Origin: RPQK01 sp041946865
GTDB taxonomy: Bacteria > Acidobacteriota > UBA6911 > RPQK01
Assembly (NCBI GenBank): GCA_041946865.1
Contig: JBHGBF010000067.1
Span: 1-44,700 of the forward strand
DNA length: 44,700 nucleotides
Reading direction: 5' to 3'
Position numbers and translations under genes: made by a program. The notes under the pieces were generated by a model. It did no database searches and was not told the DNA's origin. It saw only the letters and a list, made by a program, of their open reading frames with translations. Positions 25,278 to 33,403 of this stretch are shown here, piece after piece. Every line of letters starts with the position of its first letter. The stretch's first letter is position 1.

Positions 25278-25640
25278 TTGAGGACGGTTTTACGTTTGAT
25301 CCTGCGATACCCCGGACTGCTCGCCTGGGAGCACCTTTTTCATGACGGAGTCCGCGAGGTATACGCTATGATGCGTGAGCGGCTTGTTGACATCCCGGTC
25401 GAAGGTGACGACCTCGAGGCGGGGTCGGCCGACGGCTCACGATCGACCCGCGAGGGTGTCCGGGCGGCGTTCCGGGCGGGCGTTGACGGCATCGTCATTT
25501 AACGGAAGTACTCGGAAATGCTCCTCGACACGCTGAGCGGCGTGGGGGATGCGGTCAAGGAGCTTGAGACGACTGGGGGGAAACCTGGACCGGGGTTTGA
25601 GGGATGGCTTCTAGCTGAAGTGTTTTCGACGCTCATGGAG
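25278..25640 (+). pseudogene. Remnant of a conserved exported-hydrolase-like gene with in-frame stop
   Basis: The text runs YPGLLAWEHLFHDGVREVYAMM, then STREGVRAAFRAGVDGIVI, a TAA stop at 25501-25503, and RKYSEMLLDTLSGVGDAVKEL in the same frame. Homologues as I recall them read IVxSRKYSEM, so a serine codon TCA probably mutated to TAA. Only the last 110 or so codons survive. The family is a large Acidobacteria/Planctomycetes protein with a TIM-barrel-like body; I do not know its activity. A related piece may lie at 35430-35520. Confidence 0.55.
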
Positions 25641-25652
25641 CGAGGTGTTCAG

Positions 25653-26984
25653 ATGGTGAGTATGCAAGAGCGCAAGCGACAGTCCGCGGAGAGCCCGGCG
25701 GAGGCCGCCGTCTACAGGAAAGTAACACTACGCCTCATCCCCTTCCTCTTTATCTGCTATGTGTGCGCCTATATTGACCGCGTCAATGTCGGCTTCGCGA
25801 AGCTCCAGATGTCGGTCGATCTGGGTTTCAGCGAAACGGCGTATGGGACCGGCGCAGGCATATTCTTCATCGGTTACTTTTTCTTCGAGATTCCCAGCAA
25901 TCTTCTTCTCCAGCGGTTCGGGGCCAGGGTCTGGATCATGCGTATCATGGTCGTGTGGGGTCTGATTTCGATGACCATGTCGATGGTGGGCAGCGAGCTG
26001 TGGTTTTACATTGCGCGCTTTTTGCTTGGTGTCGCCGAAGCGGGGTTTTTTCCGGGCGTGATCCTTTACTTGACTTACTGGTACACCCAGAAGCACCGGG
26101 TGCGCATGGTAGCCGGCTTCATGACCGCCATCGCGGTCACCGGCGTGGTCGGCGGTCCGGTTTCAGGCTGGATCATGGAGACCTTCGCCGGCTACTCCGG
26201 ACTTGCCGGATGGCAATGGTTGTTCATTCTCGAAGGCCTTCCGGCCGTACTGGTTGGTCTGATGGTGCTGGTCTTCCTGGATGATGGCCCCAGAGAGGCG
26301 CGTTGGCTGAGCCCGGAAGAAAAAGCGATCGTGTCGAAACGATTGGAGGAAGAGCAGGAAGAAAAGAACCGCAAGCACACGGGCAGCACCCTGGGCGACG
26401 CTCTAAGAAGCCCGTTCGTTTGGGTTTTGAGCGCCGTCTACTTCGGTGCTGTCATGGGTCTGTACGGAATCTCATTCTGGCTCCCCCAAATCGTCAGAGA
26501 CATGGGTATTCAGAGCACCCGCGACATCGGGCTGATCACCGCGATTCCGTGGGCGGCGGCCGCTATCGGAATGGTTTTGGTGGGCCGTCACTCAGATGCG
26601 ACTCAGGAGCGGAGGTGGCACATTGCGATCGCTTCGTTTGCTGCGAGCGTCGGCTTCATGGCCAGCGCGCTGTTCACCGGGTCACCCGTCTTGTCACTTC
26701 TTGCGCTGACGGTCTCCGCCGTCGGAGTGATGTCCGTTTTATCTTCCTTTTGGGCTCTTCCGACGGCCGTGTTGTCCGGTACCGCGGCCGCAGCCGGATT
26801 GGCTCTGATCAATTCCTTTGGCAACCTTGCGGGACACGTCAGCCCCTCTGTCGTTGGATTTATCAAGGATCTGACCGGGGAATTGACCGGCGGATTGTGG
26901 GTGCTGGCCGCGTCGCTGATGCTCAGTTGTCTCCTGGTGCTTTGGCTGACACGGAAGTCTCGACTCGATATGTCCCTGCACTGA
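25653..26984 (+). CDS. MFS transporter, ACS family
   Basis: The inner-membrane carrier (443 aa, 12 predicted helices) is of the anion:cation symporter family that imports organic acids. Features are YIDRVNVGFAKLQM in helix 1, EIPSNLLLQRFGARVW after helix 2, and GVAEAGFFPGVILYLTYWY in helix 4. The ATG at 25653 follows GAGGTG; the open frame upstream belongs to the preceding remnant. It heads an eroded operon with a LarA-like gene and a pdxA fragment, so its substrate is probably a hydroxy acid. The gene itself looks intact. Confidence 0.9.
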   Translation: MVSMQERKRQSAESPAEAAVYRKVTLRLIPFLFICYVCAYIDRVNVGFAKLQMSVDLGFSETAYGTGAGIFFIGYFFFEIPSNLLLQRFGARVWIMRIMVVWGLISMTMSMVGSELWFYIARFLLGVAEAGFFPGVILYLTYWYTQKHRVRMVAGFMTAIAVTGVVGGPVSGWIMETFAGYSGLAGWQWLFILEGLPAVLVGLMVLVFLDDGPREARWLSPEEKAIVSKRLEEEQEEKNRKHTGSTLGDALRSPFVWVLSAVYFGAVMGLYGISFWLPQIVRDMGIQSTRDIGLITAIPWAAAAIGMVLVGRHSDATQERRWHIAIASFAASVGFMASALFTGSPVLSLLALTVSAVGVMSVLSSFWALPTAVLSGTAAAAGLALINSFGNLAGHVSPSVVGFIKDLTGELTGGLWVLAASLMLSCLLVLWLTRKSRLDMSLH

Positions 26985-26993
26985 CTTTCTCTG

Positions 26994-27203
26994 GTGAGGT
27001 CGATGATCAACCGACTCATCCTCTTCATTCTTGTCTCCAGCGACGTCGGTCAGCCCGAAAACCCGCTTCATTTCGATGGCCTCAGAATGCTCTTCGCCGG
27101 GTTACGGAAGGCTGACTTCGCGGGCGCGGACATCGAGCGGATGTCGCGGCTGAATCCGGCTGTTTTACTGGGTCTGTCCGGCCCGCCTTTGCACGAACAA
27201 TGA
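26994..27203 (+). pseudogene. 3' remnant of a DUF6282/amidohydrolase-like gene
   Basis: The frame reads VSSDVGQPENPLHFDGLRM, a metal-Asp region, then FAGADIERMSRLNPAVLLGL, a usual end of amidohydrolase-superfamily proteins. Only the last 50-60 residues are left, with no start of its own. It ends in an ATGA overlap with the LarA-like gene, showing that an intact gene once stood between the MFS and LarA genes. Confidence 0.45.
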
Positions 27204-28456
27204 AACTCAGAGAAAGGGACCTTCCGCAGCTCCATCGTGTTCGCCGCTCGTTTCCCCGCCCCGTTCTGCCCGATCTCGAACGGTCTCTATTCGAGCAGCT
27301 CGAGCAGCACCGGACCCTGGTTCGGCCAGGATCGAGCATCGCCATAGGAGTCGGCAGTCGAGGCATCGCCAGGCTCGCGCGAGTGGTCCGGGTCGTGGCT
27401 TCCTGGGTGACTACCCGCGGCGGCGGGCCGTTCATCGTCCCCGCAATGGGCAGCCACGGAGGAGCAACCGCCGAGGGCCAGGCTCAGATACTCGCGGATT
27501 ACGGCGTGCAGGCGGAGTCCGTCGGAGCTCCCATCCGGTCTTCGATGGAGGTCGTCGAGCTGCGGCAAGACGGTTGTGAAGCGCGAGTTTATCAAGACCG
27601 CCAGGCATTCGAATCGGACGGAATCATTGTCATCAACCGGGTGAAGCCGCACACCGACTTCCACGGCAGGCATGAAAGCGGTTTGATGAAGATGATTGCA
27701 ATTGGGTTGGGAAAGCGCGCCCAGGCAGCCGAGATCCACCGCCACGGGGTGCGAGGCTTGCGTGACCTCATGCCCGAAGTGGCCAGACGAGTCCTGGCGC
27801 AGTCGAAGCCCATACTCGGTATTGGAATTGTCGAGAACGCCTACGAGGAGATCGCTGACATTCGGGCGGTCCCCGGGCCGGAGATTCCCGACCGGGATGC
27901 TTCGATGCTGAACCATGCGAGAGACCTGATGCCCGCGCTGCCAGTGGACCAGCTGGATCTGCTTATCGTCGATCAGATCGGAAAAGACATCAGCGGCGTC
28001 GGCCTGGACACTAACGTGATCGGACGGCTGGGTATCAGGGGCGAGCCAGACCCTGAGCGGCCTCGGATCAAGGCCATCATCGCCCGCGAGCTGACCCCCG
28101 GGTCGCATGGAAATGCTTTGGGAATCGGGCTGGCCGATGTCATAACCCGCCGCCTCTATGACAGCATCGACTCCAAACCGCTCTACGAGAACCTGTACGT
28201 AAGCGGGTTTCTCGAGCGAGGAAAGGTCCCTATCGTCGCGCAGTCTGATGCAGAGGCGCTTTTTTACGCACTGCGGGCATGCCCGGGAATCGATCCAACC
28301 AGGGCTCGCGTCATCCGGATCCAAAACACCCTCCGGCTGGACTCGTTGCACGTCTCTTCTGCGGTCTTGAAAGACCTCGAAGGAAGAAACGACATCGAGG
28401 TGCTCGAACCAGTCGGCGCCTGGTGTGAGGAGAGCGGGGAGTTGACGCCCTTTTAG
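27200..28456 (+). CDS. LarA-like (DUF2088) racemase/epimerase family protein
   Basis: The 418-aa cytoplasmic protein belongs to the lactate racemase domain family (DUF2088), some members of which use a nickel-pincer cofactor to racemise or epimerise 2-hydroxy acids. Characteristic text is IAIGVGSRG, PFIVPAMGSHGGATAEG, INRVKPHTDF and LLIVDQIGKDISG. The sub-type with PAMGSHGG differs from true LarA, so lactate is not assured. It starts by ATGA overlap with the DUF6282-like remnant. Downstream is a broken pdxA. Together with the MFS carrier, a hydroxy-acid catabolic role is the best guess. Confidence 0.8.
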   Translation: MKLRERDLPQLHRVRRSFPRPVLPDLERSLFEQLEQHRTLVRPGSSIAIGVGSRGIARLARVVRVVASWVTTRGGGPFIVPAMGSHGGATAEGQAQILADYGVQAESVGAPIRSSMEVVELRQDGCEARVYQDRQAFESDGIIVINRVKPHTDFHGRHESGLMKMIAIGLGKRAQAAEIHRHGVRGLRDLMPEVARRVLAQSKPILGIGIVENAYEEIADIRAVPGPEIPDRDASMLNHARDLMPALPVDQLDLLIVDQIGKDISGVGLDTNVIGRLGIRGEPDPERPRIKAIIARELTPGSHGNALGIGLADVITRRLYDSIDSKPLYENLYVSGFLERGKVPIVAQSDAEALFYALRACPGIDPTRARVIRIQNTLRLDSLHVSSAVLKDLEGRNDIEVLEPVGAWCEESGELTPF

Positions 28457-28467
28457 GGACGAACCGC

Positions 28468-28575
28468 GTGAGAACAAGGTCAGAACCATTGATAGCGCTG
28501 ACGATGGGTGATCCCGCCGGTATCGGCCCGGAGTTGTGTCTCAGAGCAGTTCGTGACCAATCTCGGGCGAGGTAG
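28468..28575 (+). pseudogene. pdxA: 5' fragment of a PdxA-family dehydrogenase
   Basis: From a GTG at 28468 the frame reads PLIALTMGDPAGIGPELCLRA, the diagnostic N-terminus of 4-hydroxythreonine-4-phosphate dehydrogenase (PdxA/PdxA2), then VRDQSRAR and stop at 28575. Full enzymes have about 330 residues, so over 90% is gone. Homology ends where the 3' end of the convergent DUF5996 gene enters (28541 onward), marking a recombination junction. Next to a LarA-like gene it was probably a PdxA2 of hydroxy-acid catabolism and not the vitamin B6 enzyme. Confidence 0.75.
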
Positions 28576-29503
28576 GCACGCGGATTTCCAAAGAGTCCCG
28601 ATCCCAATTCCCGAGGTTCGCTGCGTTTTCGTATGCCACTTGAAGGAAGCCGAGCAGCGCGTCATCAGGCGAGTCGGACTGACGAACGTAATCGTAGGGG
28701 AGGATGTATTCTCGAAACTCTTCGCTGTAGAAGGCGGCCTCGGGCTTAATATCCGCTCTGGCAAAGCCCGCCGGCTCCGGATACGCATACGAGTAAAAAG
28801 CAGGATACGCGATCGATCCCCCACCGGGCCAGAATCCGCAGCTGCTAACCTCATGGGAGTAAGCGTCGCGCGTGATCCTGTCCGGCAGATTGGGAATCCC
28901 TCCAGGGTGCTCGGGGGCACGTCGACCCGAGAAGCGGGTCACAGCCAGATCTGGGGCGCCCCAGAAATAGTGCACCGGGCTGCACTTGCCGACAAATCGA
29001 CCCCGAAACTGCTTGAACACCCGGTCGGCCTGCACCAGGATTCTCCAGAATCGGTTTGCGTACTCCGGATCATACGCATCGTGGGTCTCGTCGTGGTCGA
29101 AGCGGATTGGATCAGGGACTTCATTTGGTTTTGGGTGGATGTGCAAGTGCAGGTCCAGTTTCCCCAGTTCCTCCTTCAAGCGCCGGTAAAACTCGGCGAC
29201 GGACTGGGGCTGGAGCGGCAGTTTGCGGTTTCGCCCATCGCTGGACTGGATCAAGAGTGCATGGTCGACAAAGTCAAAATCGATCTGGAAGACTCGGTTG
29301 TCGTAGGGAATCGGAGAAGTGGTCAGGCCTCTGGCCGTGACGTACAGCGTCACGTGCCAGCAGTGATTTATCCAAGGACTCTGTGCCAGGCGGATCTTGC
29401 CGACGATCTGTGTCCACAGGTGCAGAGTCACGCAGGTGCCGATCCATTCTTCGAGCGGAAGGCTTGGCCACGAATCCTGGCGGGAGGTACTAGGGTTCAG
29501 CAT
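28541..29503 (-). CDS. DUF5996 family protein
   Basis: The 320-aa cytoplasmic protein of unknown function matches the DUF5996 family (WPSLPLEEW, HLWTQIVGK, WHVTLYVTARGL, HIHPKPNEV, VHYFWGAPDLAVTRFSGR, EEFREYILPYDYVR). The ATG at 29503 follows AAAGGAG; the frame is open well upstream over the DinB gene but has no better start. The last dozen residues (VPTSPEIGHELL) come from DNA antisense to the pdxA fragment, so the natural C-terminus may have been replaced. It follows the DinB gene by 20 bp and is probably co-transcribed with it. Confidence 0.85.
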   Translation of the reverse strand: MLNPSTSRQDSWPSLPLEEWIGTCVTLHLWTQIVGKIRLAQSPWINHCWHVTLYVTARGLTTSPIPYDNRVFQIDFDFVDHALLIQSSDGRNRKLPLQPQSVAEFYRRLKEELGKLDLHLHIHPKPNEVPDPIRFDHDETHDAYDPEYANRFWRILVQADRVFKQFRGRFVGKCSPVHYFWGAPDLAVTRFSGRRAPEHPGGIPNLPDRITRDAYSHEVSSCGFWPGGGSIAYPAFYSYAYPEPAGFARADIKPEAAFYSEEFREYILPYDYVRQSDSPDDALLGFLQVAYENAANLGNWDRDSLEIRVPTSPEIGHELL

Positions 29504-29523
29504 GAACACACTCCTTTGTGCTG

Positions 29524-30000
29524 TTAACCACCGAGCATTTTCTGGACAAGAACCAGCTGCCCGAGGTGGTAGGCGTTGTGGTCCGCGACGAGCATCGCCT
29601 CGCGGAGAATGGTCTGTCCGGTACCGTGCGGGATCCGCGCAAACAGGTCGGTATCCGGGTTCTTCACCAGCTCGCGCATCGCCTGAAGGTCCTCCTTGAA
29701 CCGTTTCACGCTTTGATCCCATGCTCGATCGTCCGGGGGCGCCTCGGTCGCGGGCCAATAGCCGGCAGGCCAGTCGGGCGAGACATGCCCGGGGTTTCGG
29801 CTGAACTCCAGGATGTCCCACTGGGTAATGCGCATATGTTCCAAAAGCTGCCACGCGGTGTACGGCAGCCCGGCGGCTTTCGTTCCCCGAATTCCAGCGG
29901 GAACTCGAGCGACTGCATCCTGGAACTCCAGGTGAGCCCACTTCCCAGACAGCAGTTTCAACAGGTGCTCCCGCAAACTATCGATTTGAGGTGTATGCAT
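29524..30000 (-). CDS. DinB-family four-helix protein
   Basis: The 158-aa protein has the DinB/YfiT four-helix bundle with the likely metal ligands in LLEHMRITQWD and ADHNAYHLGQL (His triad). Such proteins are often thiol-dependent transferases. The ATG at 30000 is chosen over one six codons earlier because AAGGAGGAAGAG precedes it. It sits downstream of the ergothioneine cluster; a link to low-molecular-weight thiol chemistry is possible but unproved. Confidence 0.85.
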   Translation of the reverse strand: MHTPQIDSLREHLLKLLSGKWAHLEFQDAVARVPAGIRGTKAAGLPYTAWQLLEHMRITQWDILEFSRNPGHVSPDWPAGYWPATEAPPDDRAWDQSVKRFKEDLQAMRELVKNPDTDLFARIPHGTGQTILREAMLVADHNAYHLGQLVLVQKMLGG

Positions 30001-30073
30001 CTCTTCCTCCTTGTCCACATGGAGTTTCAGGCGGCCGCCACAGCCGCAGTGTCAGCCGCCTTCTGCCGTCACG

Positions 30074-31471
30074 TTAGCTCTGTAACCGCTCAGTTTTCTG
30101 CGAGCGAAGCGGCAGGCGCTTTTGGAGTTCATCATGCCAGGGTGGCAGCACTTCCCGGTCGTCGCGAAGAAGCACCAGATCGAAGGCCGGAATCCGCCCG
30201 TCCGTCGTGAATGCGGAGATGACATCCACGACCCCCTGCCGGACCGCGGGGTACATCAGCGTGGAATCGAAGCTCCGCCGGGCTGCGAAACTCAAGCCGT
30301 AATTCTGCCGCAGCGTTTGCCATTCAGGCCGGCTGAAAAACTCGTAGTCACCGCCGACGGACAGGTGGGGTGAATGCCGGGCCAGGTCGCTGACAGTCCG
30401 GAGTTTGAGCGCTTGGGCCCGGTCTTTCCGCATAGCCAGAGCGTAGGCGTTCTCAAACCCCAGGCTGCCGAGGCTGACAATGCCATATCGTTCTTGTAAC
30501 CATCGAGACATGATCCTCAGGACCGATTGTCGACCGGGATGGTCCTGCCGTTTCATTTGATTGGCCCAAATGGTCCCCGAGTAGTCGACATAACAGTCGA
30601 TGCGGCTCACCTTTACTGCGTCGAACACGACCGTCGACCCGAGGCTCTGACGGTCGGCAACTGAAAAGCCATTCTCGCGGACGCGCTTTTTGAGCAACTC
30701 GGCCAGAATGTATTGCTCGGTGAAAGTTTTGGCTCCGACGATAACGGGCGCTTTCGCGCCGCCTCCTTCGGGCCTGGCGAGCGCCGGCATCAGCGCCGGC
30801 ACAGCGAGGAGAGCGAGCCCGAGCGTGGCAATCAGGCCTAAGGCGCGATTGCGCCGGGAGATCGCGATCTCGATCAAACGAATCAGAAGATCAAGGACGA
30901 TAGCTAAAACGGCGGCGGCGACGACCCCCACAAGGACCGCTGTGAAATTCTGCGTCTGCAGTCCGCTAAAGATGTAATTCCCAAGACTGGGCGAGCCAAC
31001 CGGTGTGGAAAGGGTGGCAACGCCGACGACCCAGACGGAAGCGATGCGGATCCCGGCCAGGATAACGGGCGATGCCAGCGGCAATTGGACATGCCACAAC
31101 AGCTGCCGGTCCGTCATCCCGATCCCCCGGGCTGCTTCGACGTAGGCAGCGTCTACACCCTTAACGCCAGTCACCGTGTTGCGGAGCACCGGGAACATGC
31201 TGTACAGGACCAGGCCGACGAGGGCAGGGGTGAAACCGATTCGGCCCAGAAGAGGAACCATCAGAGCCAATAAAGCCAGGGCCGGCACCGTCTGCATCAC
31301 ACCTGCGAAGGTCAGCGCCGGCCACTCCAGCCATCTGAGCCGGGTTGCCATGATGCCGACCGGCAGGCTGATCGCAATACCGAGAGCCAAGGCAATCAGG
31401 GTCAGAACCATGTGATTGCCGAGGTAATCGGGAAGCAGCGCGAGTTGTTCCGCCAGACGGGATGTCATCAT
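30074..31471 (-). CDS. ABC permease-substrate-binding fusion, OpuA/EgtU type (candidate ergothioneine importer)
   Basis: The N-terminal half is a permease of six or so helices with the coupling motif EAARGIGMTDRQLLWHVQLP (near residue 120). The C-terminal half (from about 235) is an extracytoplasmic glycine-betaine-type binding domain (VGAKTFTEQYILAELL, DYSGTIW, SAFTTDGRIPAFDLVLL). This fusion is the layout of EgtU, the ergothioneine transporter, as well as of betaine/choline systems. It lies directly after egtB, egtD and the ATPase gene, favouring ergothioneine. The domain stops soon after LPPWHDELQKR, about 40-50 residues earlier than usual, so part of lobe 1 may be missing. GTG 31474 and ATG 31468 are other starts; no Shine-Dalgarno is seen and translation is probably coupled. 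Confidence 0.8.
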   Translation of the reverse strand: MMTSRLAEQLALLPDYLGNHMVLTLIALALGIAISLPVGIMATRLRWLEWPALTFAGVMQTVPALALLALMVPLLGRIGFTPALVGLVLYSMFPVLRNTVTGVKGVDAAYVEAARGIGMTDRQLLWHVQLPLASPVILAGIRIASVWVVGVATLSTPVGSPSLGNYIFSGLQTQNFTAVLVGVVAAAVLAIVLDLLIRLIEIAISRRNRALGLIATLGLALLAVPALMPALARPEGGGAKAPVIVGAKTFTEQYILAELLKKRVRENGFSVADRQSLGSTVVFDAVKVSRIDCYVDYSGTIWANQMKRQDHPGRQSVLRIMSRWLQERYGIVSLGSLGFENAYALAMRKDRAQALKLRTVSDLARHSPHLSVGGDYEFFSRPEWQTLRQNYGLSFAARRSFDSTLMYPAVRQGVVDVISAFTTDGRIPAFDLVLLRDDREVLPPWHDELQKRLPLRSQKTERLQS

Positions 31472-31476
31472 CACGT

Positions 31477-32244
31477 TTACAGTTTCGTCGCGATCGCCTC
31501 CAGCCGAGTGAGCTGGCCGAGGGTCGTTTCGAGCAGACTCTCGACGTAGGGATCGGCCGGGGACCGTACGAGTTGCGCCGGGGAATCCAACTGCAAAACC
31601 CGACCGTCTTTCATAACCGCGACGCGGTCTCCAAGGAGAAAGGCTTCCGCAATATCGTGAGTCACCATCAGGGTAGTCAATCCCAGGGATTTGTGCAGAC
31701 GAAGGTACTCTTTTTGCAAACGAGAACGGGTTATGGCATCGAGGGCGCCGAAGGGCTCATCCATCAGCACCACGGCGGGCTTCGCCGCCAGTGCCCTTGC
31801 CACACCAACCCTTTGCTGTTGGCCTCCGGACAGCTCCTTTGGGTAGCGATCGCGATAGAGCTCCGGATCCAGCCCGACCAGCTTCAAAACCTCGTCAACC
31901 CGTCGGCTCACCGTGGACTTGTCCTGCGGTCCATCAAGCGCGAGGATTATTCCCACGTTACGGGCGACGGTCATGTGCGGGAAAAGTCCGATCTTCTGAA
32001 ATACGTATCCGACGTTGCGGCGCAGCAGAACAGGATCCTGAAGGCGCGTGTCCCGACCAGCGACGAAGATGCGACCCTCTGTCGACTCAATCAGGCGGTT
32101 TATCATTTTCAGGGTCGTGGTCTTGCCGCTTCCTGATTCCCCCACCAGGACCATCAGCTCACCCTTTTCCACGGTGAAGCTCACCCGGTCGACGGCTAAG
32201 ACCGTTTCCCCGAAAATCTTGCTGACTTCCTCAAGACGAATCAT
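31477..32244 (-). CDS. ABC transporter ATPase (OpuA/EgtV type)
   Basis: The cytoplasmic nucleotide-binding subunit has 255 aa. It shows Walker A GESGSGKTT, the signature LSGGQQQRVGVARAL, Walker B VVLMDEP and the switch His in VTHDIAEAF. No CBS domains follow, unlike some OpuA ATPases. The start is the ATG at 32244 (MIRLEEVSK); the longer open frame is antisense shadow. It lies 25 bp after egtD and 2-5 bp before the permease-binding fusion, so the two make one importer. Confidence 0.92.
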   Translation of the reverse strand: MIRLEEVSKIFGETVLAVDRVSFTVEKGELMVLVGESGSGKTTTLKMINRLIESTEGRIFVAGRDTRLQDPVLLRRNVGYVFQKIGLFPHMTVARNVGIILALDGPQDKSTVSRRVDEVLKLVGLDPELYRDRYPKELSGGQQQRVGVARALAAKPAVVLMDEPFGALDAITRSRLQKEYLRLHKSLGLTTLMVTHDIAEAFLLGDRVAVMKDGRVLQLDSPAQLVRSPADPYVESLLETTLGQLTRLEAIATKL

Positions 32245-32269
32245 TCTTTCTTGCGTCCACTGCTTTCCG

Positions 32270-33265
32270 CTATTTGGCCGGCACACGCCAAACGGAATCG
32301 ACGAAGTACCTCCGCGAATCGTAAAAATCGGCTTCGATTTCGAAACCTGCCTGTTGGGCCAGCCGTTGAATTTCACCCTCGGTGTACTTGTGGGAATGCT
32401 CGGTGTGAATCGGTTCTTCGCGGTCGAGCTCGAAGGTTCGGCGCAAGTCACTAACCAACACTGACTGGCGGGCAAGGCTGACGAGGTAACTCTCTACTCC
32501 CCCGGTGTCCGGCTCGAAGGTCGAGTAGTGTCGAAACCGGCTAAGATTGAAATTCCCGCTCAACTCCCGATTGATCCTCCGCAAGAGATTCAGGTTGAAT
32601 TGGGCGGTCACGCCCTGGGCGTCGTTGTATGCACGGACCATAGTTTCGCGGTCTTTGTTGAGGTCCAAGCCGATGACGAGAAGATCTCCAGGCGCGAGCG
32701 TTCGTCTCAGCCTTCGCAGGAAGATTCCGGCGCTCTTCCCGCTGAAGTTGCCCAGATTAGACCCCAGAAAGAGCAGGAGCATGGGGCCGGCCATGTGGCT
32801 CTTGATCCACTCCAGCCCTGTACAGTACTCGGCGACAATTCCGCGCACTTCGACGCTCGGATATCGCTCGGACAGAGTGGCCGTTAGGGTCTCCATGGCT
32901 GAGATGGACTGGTCGATCGGCAGGTAGGTCAGCCGGCCGTTATTGATCAGAGCCGGCTCTATGAGATGGATGACCTTGCTGCCTTCACCTGAGCCAAGCT
33001 CCACCAGGTTAAACTCCTCTTGCCTTACGAGAGAGGTTATGTCTCTTCCGGATCTTCTAAGGATTTCCAGCTCGCAGGCGGTGAGGTAATACTCGGGTAG
33101 TCTCGTAATACTTTGGAAGAGCTTGCTTCCTTGCTCGTCGTAAAAGAACCTGGAGGGGAGCGTCTTCGGCGAAGCCGATAGGCCAGCTTTCACTTCTTCT
33201 TTGAAGATCTTCCGTTCGTCCTGGGCTTCGGTTACAACAAGGCAACCGTCACAGACCTTTTCCAT
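32270..33265 (-). CDS. egtD: L-histidine N-alpha-methyltransferase
   Basis: EgtD trimethylates histidine to hercynine with S-adenosylmethionine, the first step of ergothioneine synthesis. The 331-aa protein has the family N-terminus (LPSRFFYDEQGSKLFQSIT, LPEYYLTACE), the SAM loop VELGSGEGSK, FLGSNLGNF and the C-terminal YLVSLARQSV region. Length is normal. The ATG at 33265 follows GAGAGGG. It stands 138 bp after egtB in the same direction, with two hairpins between, and 25 bp before the ABC ATPase. Confidence 0.93.
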   Translation of the reverse strand: MEKVCDGCLVVTEAQDERKIFKEEVKAGLSASPKTLPSRFFYDEQGSKLFQSITRLPEYYLTACELEILRRSGRDITSLVRQEEFNLVELGSGEGSKVIHLIEPALINNGRLTYLPIDQSISAMETLTATLSERYPSVEVRGIVAEYCTGLEWIKSHMAGPMLLLFLGSNLGNFSGKSAGIFLRRLRRTLAPGDLLVIGLDLNKDRETMVRAYNDAQGVTAQFNLNLLRRINRELSGNFNLSRFRHYSTFEPDTGGVESYLVSLARQSVLVSDLRRTFELDREEPIHTEHSHKYTEGEIQRLAQQAGFEIEADFYDSRRYFVDSVWRVPAK

Positions 33266-33314
33266 CGCGCCCTCTCACCCGCAACTATGAAAATCGGCGC
33301 GTTTATTGTGGCCG

Positions 33315-33376
33315 GGCTCTCCGAGAGCCGGGCTGTAAAGCAGCCAGCCGCCGGACTCCGGAGCTGGAGAGTCCGG
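33315..33376. repeat. Two hairpins between egtB and egtD
   Basis: GGCTCTC/GAGAGCC (33315-33321 with 33323-33329) and CCGGACTC/GAGTCCGG (33351-33358 with 33369-33376) lie in the 138-bp gap. No T-run follows on the minus strand, so processing or partial attenuation is likelier than termination. They resemble dispersed GC-rich palindromes, though no second copy occurs here. Confidence 0.5.
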
Positions 33377-33403
33377 GCAGTTCTGGTTACCTTTGGCCAC
33401 TCT

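Noticed and set aside
30074..32244. Reading the ABC genes simply as a glycine betaine/choline importer
   Set aside because: Not excluded, but the direct linkage to egtB and egtD makes ergothioneine the better first hypothesis.
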